64,000 nt of DNA, from positions 186,001 to 250,000 of the forward strand of contig NHZP01000059.1 of NCBI GenBank assembly GCA_003313425.1, in the 5' to 3' direction. The notes under the pieces are model-generated. The model worked only from the letters and a program-made list of their open reading frames with translations. It was not told where the DNA came from and did no database searches. Shown here one piece after another: positions 56,188 through 64,000 of this stretch. Source of the stretch: Pseudopyrenochaeta lycopersici. Lineage: Eukaryota > Ascomycota > Dothideomycetes > Pleosporales > Pseudopyrenochaetaceae. The stretch's first letter is position 1. Every line of letters begins with the position of its first letter. A program made the translations under genes and the position numbers.

Positions 56188-57479
56188 GACACAGATGTAC
56201 CACAGCTACCTCTCTAGGAACCTACTAAAAAAGAGATTCCAGGAACCTAGTATAGCGACGAAGAGAGCAGCAGCTCCCTGTCTCTAGTCTACAAAGATGC
56301 CAAAGAAGACCTTAATAGTACTATAGTGCTCTTAACTAAGGATTAGAAAAAAGAAAACTTCTAGAAACGACATCAACTAGGAACCCTAAGGCCACCGACG
56401 CCTACAGAGGCAGAAAAAGATATTGCAGAACTTAACCGCCAACTACACGCGCAGCACATATACAAAGCATAATACATCAACGCGTTAACCCCAGAAGAGT
56501 GGGAAGCAGCCATAAAATAAGGAATAAGTACGATTATTCTGGCTAAACAAGCGATGCAGGACATATTACGGGAACATTACCGTTACCCAGAACACTATAT
56601 AAAGGCAATATAAGAATAGGCAGAAAAAGCTAAAGAAGCATAGCAACCCGCAAGCGTTAGGGACACACTACAGAAACTTCGACGAGCTAGACAAACATGG
56701 GCACCAGAACCCTTAGTAGTTAAGACCCCTGAATATGTACCACGACGCTAAATAATACCACTACTAATACAGGAAGACGCTTTCTATGTACTAAACACCA
56801 AGAACCTAGTATAATAAGGGTATCTTCAAGTTAACTCCTACAGCGAAATCGTGCTTACAGACAGTAAGAAATAAGACATTTATACGCAGCTTAAACAATA
56901 AATATATTAGGAGGACGACAAAGAGAATGTCGACCCCCTCTAGCATCTTACAGAGGAAGAAGCCCAAGAAATATATAAGCACGCCGAGGCAGCTCAGACC
57001 CTATATACTATGCGCAAGGGACCACAGAAACTAGTACTAGACTACTTAATAGATCCACGCAATAAGCAACACGGTGTCGTCTATTAGTCCTTTTATACCA
57101 CAGACCTGTACACGATCTATTATTTAAGTAAAACAGAACAGGGATACTTCCCTTACTCGTTTCACTAATGTAAATACTAATAGTATAATTGTCCCGAAGT
57201 CAAATGCAATAACCACCTATAGGATAAGAGGACTGTCCTCTACTTCCTAAGGAATAACGACCCTGCGGCTACTATAGCGATGCAGCTAGTCTTTAATAGA
57301 GAATGTAATTAGTAATAATAGTAAACGTGCCTTAACTCGGATTACTTTAAGCATAAAGACATTAAGACACTGAACGGGTATTAGGAGGAGCCTTTTTTAG
57401 AGTTGCGCCCACTAATAGGCAAAAATTGCGAACTTTATGTGCAACAGGCACATAAGGACTCCTTAAGCTAAATATTAAG

Positions 57480-60400
57480 CTTAATAAAAGCTAGATGAAG
57501 GCACTAGTAGATTCCGGAGCACAACAGAGCTATATTTCTGCGTAAGCGATAGAATAAGCTGGCCTTATCCTATCGTTAAAATTAGTCCTATATCTATTAA
57601 CAGTCGCCAATAGGCAACCAATGCTATTAGAGTCTGTAATCACACATAAAGTATAGAGCGTGCAACTCATCATCTAAAACCATAGGGAAACGATCGACCT
57701 AGACGTCTTCAGACTTTCACAACATAATATGATACTAGGACTCCTATAGTTAAGGGAACATAGTCCAGACATAGATTGGAAAAAGAAAAAGTTCTTATTT
57801 AAATACTGTAGAACAGACGCAACTACAAGCAAGCCTACGCTGCGGCTAAGTGCCCGGGTAGATAAGAAGATAACAATCAGGATCCTTACTTCGAATAAGG
57901 ACAGCCTTAAGACACGAGGGTCTAACTCAGCAGGTACCAATAGGAGGCCCTTAGACTAACAAGCTAGAGTTAAGGAGTAAAGCGTAACTCCAGTAATCCC
58001 TAACAAGTATAAAGAATACAAGTTACTCTTTTAGGAAGAGACAACTATAAAAGCATTACCTAAATATTAACCTTGGGATCACGAGATTATCCTACAGGAA
58101 GGAAAGCAACCGACTTTTAGCCCAATTTACGGTTTATTAGAAAAGGAACTCAAGACCCTACGCGAATACATTAAGACGAACTTAAAAAAGGGATTTATTA
58201 AAGAATTACAGTTACTAGCAGGATACCCTATACTATTCGTACTAAAAAAGAATAGGAAGCTAAGATTATGCGTTAACTACTAGAAACTTAACGATATTAC
58301 AGTAAAGAATTAATACTCTTTACTAAACATAGCAGAATTACGGGATTAACTAGCCTTTGCGAAAGTCTTTACAGCATTAGACTTAAGAGGAGCGTACAAC
58401 CTTATTCGCATAAAGGAAGGTAAAGAATAGAAGACCGCGTTTAGAACACGCTACAGCCACTATAAGTATACAGTAATGCCTTTTAGTCTTACTAATGCAC
58501 CAGTAATATGCTAAGCACTTATTAACAATGTGTTAAGGGAATACCTAGACGTATTTATTATCGCATACCTTAATAACATCCTCGTGTACTCTAATAATCT
58601 ACAGGAACATATTAAGCACGTTAAAACAGTTCTTACCTGCTTAGGAAGATTTAGTTTGCTGCTTAAACCTAAGAAATGCGAGTTCTATAAGGAAGAAGTC
58701 GAATTCCTAGGATACATAGTAGGTGCACACGGAGTAAAGATAAGCGAAGAAAAAATAAGAGTAAGTAAAAGAATAGCCTAAACCTAAAACAGTTAAAGAT
58801 ATACAGTCGTTTATAGGATTCGTTAACTTTAACCAACAATTTATTAAGGACTTCTCTAAAAAATCCATCCTACTTACTAAACTTACGAGAAAAGACACGA
58901 AATAGGAATAGAGAAACAAACAAAGGAAAGTATTCTAGATACTTAAGCAAGCCTGCATTACACTACTAGTGCTGATTACATTCCGAACAGGAGAACCCCT
59001 ACAGTTTGAAATAGATGCCTTAGACCTTGCACTAGGTGCAACGGCGAAATAAGAACGCGACGGAAAATGGCACTTAATCGCGTACTACTTAAGAAAATTC
59101 ATAGACGCTGAAGAACGCTACGACGTGCATAACAAAGAACTCATGGCAGTCGTCGACGCCCTTAACCACTAGCGAATCTACGCAGAAAGTTGCTCAGATC
59201 TTACAATATTCACGGATCATAAGAACCTAGTTTATTTCACCACCACTAAGACATTAAACCAAAGACAGGTTAGATGGGCTGAAATGTTAGGATAATATAA
59301 ATTTAAGATCGTATACACGCTAGGAAAGGATAACAGCAGAGCCGATGCTCTCAGCCGCAGATTAGACATCGTAAGAACAAAAGCAATAGTTAACAATGCT
59401 ATCCTTCAAGTAAACTAGGACGAAAGCTTAGGACCTAATAAGTTATTAAACAACACCATGATAATTACGTCCGAAGTACCTAAAGAATTGCAAGAGGTAA
59501 TTATCTAACAACACTACGATAACCTAGTACATAGTCACCTAGGAATTAAGAGAACAATAGAACTTATACAGCGACACTACAGCTTTAAAAACATAAAAGA
59601 TAAGGTCAAACAGTTCATCAAAAAATGCGCGGACTGTCAAAAGAATAAACACAGTACCCACGCACCCTACAGAGAAATGCAAGCTATAGAGCTACCCAAT
59701 AAACCTTAGGCAGACATTTCTATAGACTTTATAACAGAGTTACTACTATCTAAAGATCCTGCAACAGGAATTAAGTATAACGCTATCTTTAATATAGTCT
59801 GCAGATTTACGAAAGCAGTAGAGATAATACCGTTTAGAAACGACTACAACATAGAATAACTAGCGTTTGTTGTCTTAGACAGATTAATACGATATCACAG
59901 TATACCTAAGTCTATCATTAGTAATAGAGACAAGCTCTTCACATCCAACTTCTAGTCCACATTAATAGCCGCGATAGGAACAAAAAGAAAGTTGTTAACA
60001 GCCTATCACCCACAAACAGACGGATAAACAGAAAGAACGAACAGAACACTGAAAACCTACCTAAGGATTTACAGCAATCAACAACAGAATAATTGGGTTT
60101 TACTATTACTAATGGCACAACTAGCCTATAACAACAAATTATTAGAATTAACTAGAAAGACACCGTTCTTTGCCAACCACGGGAGACACCATAATCTCTT
60201 TATGAAGTCATACCCCAGCAGAAAAACTAAAGCAGCTATAAAGACAGCTAAAGAAATAAAGGAAATATATAAACAACTCTAAGAAAACCTTAAGAAAGCA
60301 CAACACAATAGTATTTCTTACTAAAACAAGAAAAGAAAAATGGCACCTCAGCTAAAGAAGGGGGATAAAGCATACTTACTCACGAAAAATCTACGCAACA

Positions 60401-60770
60401 AGCGACTAAGTAAGGGACTTAATCACGTTAAAGTCGGACTATTTTTAGTTAAAGAACAGAATGGACTAGTAAACTATACACTCGAGCTACTACTAGATGC
60501 AAAGATCTACCCACGCTTCTATATCTCTAAGTTAGAACCAGCCGACCTTACTATACTACTACAGAAGATATTCCAGTACGAACTAGAAGAGGAAAAAGAG
60601 TTTAAAGTTAAGAAAATCTAGGGATACTAACGAAATAGAAGAGTTAACGACCTAGAACTAAGCTTTAGCTACCTAGTTAAATAGAAAGGGTACCTAAGCG
60701 TAGAAAGTACGTAGGAACTACCAGAGAATTTAAGAAACTGTTAAGAAAAAATTAGAGAATACTAGGAAAG
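57480..60770 (+). pseudogene. Chromovirus pol: protease, RT, RNase H, integrase, chromodomain (broken)
   Basis: Protease KALVDSGAQQSYIS (57502-57540). RT: KGFIKELQLLAGYPILFVLK, FTALDLRGAYNLIRI, TNAPV, then VFIIAYLNNILVYS at 58550-58590, where the two catalytic Asp are Asn. RNase H: LQFEIDALDLALGATA, RADALSRR. Integrase: HSHLGIKRTIELIQRHY, a zinc-binding CADCQK, the central IISNRDKLFTS (Asp to Asn, 59917-59949) and TAYHPQTDG. C-terminal chromodomain block NDLELSFSYLVK-*-KGYLSVEST (60650-60720), which defines a chromovirus and targets integration to chromatin marks. Numerous stops at former Gln/Trp codons. Confidence 0.88.
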
Positions 60771-60812
60771 GGAGGAAAGGAAAAAGAAGAAGTAAACAAA
60801 CCTCAAGAAACG

Positions 60813-61394
60813 TTAAGAGCTAGAGGAAACTGACGGACCCGCTACTAGTAGCCCATCGCCAACTAGGACCTCCTAATACTTAAGAGGGAAGCCTTTAAAC
60901 GCACCCTAAGTACTAGGCGATAAACTAAACTTAAGGGCATTGGAAGCGTTTTTAGGCAACAAGGCCTCCGCTGCTTCTTATTCCTTAATATCTTGTTCCT
61001 CTACGGCTATTACTTCCTCTGCGCGCCAATCAATTAAATCTATTTATTATTGTAACTACTCTTCGCGAGCCCAAGCAACGCGCAGCTCCTCTAGAGCTTT
61101 TTCATGCGCCTTTATCGCAACTTCTTATACATTCCTAGATTCTTTTATCTGTTCCTGAAGCTTCGTCTTCTAATCTACTAATCGTTTAAATTTAGACTTA
61201 GTAACTCGCACGTTGCAACGTTGCCCTTGACGCAGACACTCGCTACATTTCCCGGAACGAACATGGACCTTACACACCTGATTGTACTTCGCGCACGTCG
61301 CGCACTTTTAAACTATAGCTTCCCCAAAAGAGTCGATAAAATCACAGAGACGTTGGCGACGAATAGTGCTAGACACCTGTGGATGTTTAGGCAT
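60813..61394 (-). pseudogene. Antisense accessory frame of the chromovirus with a Zn2Cys6-like cluster and coiled coil
   Basis: On the minus strand, ATG 61394 opens a 194-codon frame that ends at TAA 60813-60815, broken only by TAA/TAG codons that fit former Gln codons. N-terminus MPKHPQVSSTIRRQRLCDFI. At 61304-61215 lies the pattern C-x2-C-x6-C-x8-C-x2-C-x6-C (CATCAKYNQVC, then CSECLRQGQRC), the spacing of the fungal binuclear zinc cluster. A long charged, Glu/Lys/Ala-rich, coiled-coil-like segment follows (KTKLQEQIKESRN..., AIKAHEKALEELRVAWAREE), then a Ser-rich end. The frame overlaps the end of pol on the other strand. It is not a usual part of gypsy elements; the function is unknown, possibly DNA binding or self-regulation. 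Confidence 0.6.
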
Positions 61395-61479
61395 GGCGAG
61401 ATATGATGCGGCAAAAAGTAGGAAACGCCCGCGTTATATAATAAGCACTGAGGACAGCGCTAGAACAGGAGGGGGATGG

Positions 61480-61868
61480 TGTTACGATCCTGCCAGGACC
61501 CTGTCCCAGTAGCCCCAACTGGACCTCACCAAGTATTGGACAACAACCGAGGTCACGTGACGTGCTCAGTTGATCAGTCTGATCAGTGACACTGAGCACA
61601 CCGAGCACACTGAGCAACATGCATAACCTCTATGTATATAGATCCCCACAATGGACCCTTATGGCCCAGTGTGTTCAACTCAATATTATACTCTATAGTA
61701 TAGTGATAGCAATACTAATTATTCTCAACCCTTAATACTCTTTACAGAAGCGCCCTCTTACTGTCTTAGTATTAAACCCCCTTCCATCTAGTCCCTCACT
61801 CTATCCCGGAGAACCAACCTTGCAACCTTATTGGTTATCTTCACCGATAGCCCTTAGGATTCTTCACA
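61480..61868 (+). repeat. Chromovirus 3' LTR
   Basis: 389 bp, same ends as the 5' copy, and followed by the CCTAG duplication. Confidence 0.95.
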
Positions 61869-63025
61869 CCTAGTATATAATAAAGTTATTAAATAGCTAA
61901 GAAGGCTATTATATAAGATAGGTTAATAAACCTGTAAAACCTATAAAGATTATATCTGTAACTACTAAATAAGTAATAGAATCCCTATCCTCCTGAGATA
62001 AGAGAAAAGAGTAGCACTAGTACGAAGTTATATGCTAGAGCCTATATAAGTCTAAAACCCTATACGAATAATAAAGTTACTTTTACTATAGCTAGTAACT
62101 ATAAAACCTATATCTATAAATATTATTATTAATTCTATATAACTAGCTACTACTATAATTAATAACAGTTACTATACCTACTATTTATTAAGTAAGAAAC
62201 TTATAAGGGACTTAAACTTACTACGTATTAAGATCCTCTCTATTAAGATTAAAGAGGTAAATAAATAAAAGAGTATAATATTGTACGTTACTAAATTTTT
62301 ATTAGATATAGGAGGAATACAGGCAGCACGCAGCTGCGTACGTTACCCTAACTACTTACTAATACAACATAATCTTTAAGAAGACTTAGTTAGAGAGTAT
62401 TAAAGGCGTTATTAACGCAGAGAAGAAACTTCTATACTTAAAAGTATATAAGGTTACTATACGTAGTACAGAACACGCTACCCTAGACTTTAGCTATACG
62501 CTAGTATTAGCTATAACTTTCTAATACTATATATAACACTAAAGATAAAGCTATAGTAAAACTTAAATCTTTACTGTAAGCCTAAGGGATATTAAGAAAG
62601 TACTACGCCTAAAGGTCTAGAAAATACTGCAGGAAATATATAACGCCCTACTAGCTTACGCACGACCTTATTTAAAGATATTCCTACTTAAGCAAGGAAA
62701 TAAGCTACCTCTATAGTAAGGCCTATAATAAGACTACATAATAGAGTTAGAAGAGAAGAATAGATAGAAGCTAGAGATACTGTATAGACCTCTCTACGTA
62801 ATATTAAGAGATAAACTCTTAGTACTAAGGAAGACGCTATTAGACCTCCTAGATAAAGGGTTTATCTGTGCGAGCAGCTTACTAGCAGCCTTACCTATAC
62901 TATTCGTACGTAAGCTAGGAGGAGGACTACGATTCTGTATAGACTACAGAGCTCTTAACGCCCTAACTAAGAAGGACTATTACCTACTACCTCTTATACG
63001 TAAGACGTTAAACTAAATTAGACAA

Positions 63026-63110
63026 GCTACATAGTATATGTAAGGCAGTTAACACGTACAGTTGGGACGGTCTTAGTTAAAGAAACTCAATTTAAAAGGA
63101 AATGGACAAA
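63026..63110 (+). mobile_element. Small copia RT fragment
   Basis: About 75 bp (AAGGCAGTTAACACGTACAG ... GAAATGGACAAA) match the reverse complement of about 48770-48860 in the copia relic and code for the same KAVNT.SWD.LS segment. It abuts the broken gypsy RT, so it marks a transposon-transposon junction. It is less AT-rich than the 48-kb copy. Confidence 0.55.
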
Positions 63111-63345
63111 ATAGTAGATACCTCTTACCTTCAGGGGAGAGGTGCTGCCTATATACATAAGCTAGAGCAGGCTAGTCCCGATCCAGTTACCTAGCTTAGT
63201 AAAAGGTAAGAGGTAACAGTTACCTTTCACCTGCGTCTAGTAACTTGGCAGGATTGTTACCTTTTACCTGCGTCTAGTAACTTAGAAGGATTAAACCCTT
63301 TTACCTACGTCTAGTAACCTAAAAGGATTAAACCTTAACACGACC
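63111..63345 (-). repeat. Possible LTR fragment with internal 37-bp tandem repeats
   Basis: On the minus strand a run AAAGGGGGGG (possible polypurine tract, 63347-63356) is followed by TCG and TGTTAAGG, and a TATGTATATAGG promoter-like box lies at about 63150-63163. This resembles the copia 3' LTR layout at 47 kb, but no partner LTR is in the window. Confidence 0.3.
63219..63329. repeat. 37-bp tandem repeat, three copies
   Basis: Units 63219-63255, 63256-63292 and 63293-63329 share TTTTACCTGCGTCTAGTAAC and AGGATT with a few transitions between copies. Confidence 0.85.
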
Positions 63346-64000
63346 CCCCCCTTTAAAATAGTAAGGGCCTCTAAACTAAGAGATAAAAATTTAAGATAAA
63401 ATATAAGAAAACTATTTACTACTAAGTCTCTCTAACTTAGTAAATCTAGTAATAGGCTTTATATAGCGCTACGCATGTCTAAATAGTTTCCTATATAAAA
63501 TTACTAAGCTCTAAAGTATTTTCTAATACTTCTACCCTATAACGTAAAAATAGAACTTAAAGACCTTTATACAATATATATAAGAGTAACCTTTATAATT
63601 TTTATTTAGTTATAAGGTCCCTAGACGTAGCGCGCAAAGTAAGGCGCACTACGTAGAGTAAGGGCGAAGGCAGGTAATCTTAAGGCTATAGATGCGCGAA
63701 TTAAGGCTAAAGGTGCGTAAATTAAGGCTAGAGGCGCGCAAATTAAGGTAAATTAAGGCGCGCTAACTTAAGTAAAACTTTTTAGATACCTTTGTCGCTG
63801 CTAAGATACTCTTCTGTAGTTAGCCTATCCTCGTTAAGTAGTAACTAATTTAGAGGTATGTAATAAGTAGGTAGCTTAGGCTTATTAGGCGGTTACTAAT
63901 AAAATAGATAAGCGTTATAGTTATTAGGGTACTTAGTTGCTGGGTGCTAGGTAGGTTTTAGGTATCTAGTCTATTTAATTAGGTACTGCTACTTGCGCTT
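63346..64000. other. AT-rich repeat debris at the window end
   Basis: No readable frame apart from the tandem repeat noted at 63682. Probably the body of another degraded retroelement continuing past the window. Confidence 0.4.
63682..63744. repeat. 21-bp tandem repeat, three copies
   Basis: Units 63682-63702, 63703-63723 and 63724-63744, each AAGGCTA, three variable bases, then a GCG-containing core and AATT. A partial fourth unit follows. Confidence 0.8.

Larger units (their letters stand above)
54837..61868 (+). mobile_element. Complete Ty3/gypsy chromovirus (7032 bp), RIP-damaged
   Basis: Two 389-bp LTRs in direct orientation, target duplication CCTAG on both sides (54832-54836, 61869-61873), and a polypurine tract AGGAGGGGGATGG just before the 3' LTR. 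Internal order gag, protease, RT, RNase H, integrase, chromodomain, plus an antisense frame before the 3' LTR. It is inserted in an older gypsy relic. Stops replace Gln/Trp codons across gag and pol, and key residues are changed, so the copy cannot be autonomous. Confidence 0.95.
52191..63025 (+). mobile_element. Older Ty3/gypsy relic, interrupted by two later insertions
   Basis: A second gag (NNSRVNYVITYITG, KDPTVREKALKYLYTTK, about 52350-52560) runs up to the pogo element at 52719. Related sequence resumes at 54557-54836 and again after the chromovirus at 61874. Reverse transcriptase appears at 62790-63015: DKLLVLRKTLLDLLDKGFI, ALPILFVRKLGGGLRFCIDY, RALNALTKKDYYLLPL. The direction is the same in all parts, consistent with one element split twice. 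It ends inside RT at about 63025. Many TAA/TAG codons; inactive. Confidence 0.6.

Noticed and set aside
1..64000. tRNA, rRNA and CRISPR arrays
   Set aside because: I found no cloverleaf with a normal T-arm, no rRNA-like block and no regularly spaced direct repeats with unique spacers. The 37-bp and 21-bp repeats are tandem without spacers.

Overview
The window is a piece of a filamentous ascomycete (Pezizomycotina) chromosome. Evidence for this: short GT..AG introns of about 50-130 nt, Zn2Cys6 and C2H2 regulators, HET-domain genes, NLR-type genes with PNP or alpha/beta-hydrolase N-termini, and AT-rich transposon relics with the mark of repeat-induced point mutation (RIP: CpA to TpA, with CAA/CAG/TGG codons turned into stops). 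I cannot name the species.

Left part (1-19.8 kb, mostly unique DNA): a partial, probably N-myristoylated protein with a SARA/DUF3480-like segment (1-671, minus); an ankyrin remnant; a dense cluster of an ATTGRNGGCCGCC motif (2287-2827) just upstream of a 1023-aa Zn2Cys6 protein (2896-6075, plus); a C2HC-finger protein (7088-8101, minus); a Cys-rich secreted protein (10142-10657, minus); an unrecognised two-exon gene (11641-12279, minus); a WW-HET fusion (13412-15802, plus); and a pogo/Fot1-like relic near 16.3 kb.

Middle part (19.8-46.5 kb) is a graveyard of self/non-self recognition genes. A large NLR-type gene on the minus strand (about 27.2 to 19.85 kb) has the order alpha/beta hydrolase, NB-ARC, helical region, ubiquitin-like domain. 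It is split by a 3122-bp hAT element with a perfect 8-bp target duplication. Further along lie a pogo-like element with 46-bp inverted repeats, an intact isoflavone-reductase-like gene (31241-32269), a second pogo relic, an alpha/beta-hydrolase pseudogene, a HET pseudogene, an F-box pseudogene with three C-to-T type stops, a TPR remnant, and a PNP-NB-ARC NLR pseudogene that ends where the repeat block begins.

Right part (46.5-64 kb) is a nested AT-rich transposon block: a copia relic with one 125-bp LTR; older gypsy-type relics; a 1838-bp pogo/Fot1 element (52719-54556) and a complete 7032-bp chromovirus (54837-61868, 389-bp LTRs, CCTAG target duplication), both inserted into an older gypsy element whose RT resumes at about 62.7 kb. 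The chromovirus carries an antisense reading frame between pol and the 3' LTR with a Zn2Cys6-like cysteine pattern. This and the ubiquitin-tailed NLR are the most unusual items here. Most single-gene damage in the window has the same CpA-to-TpA character as the damage in the repeats, which suggests RIP acting on or leaking into gene families.
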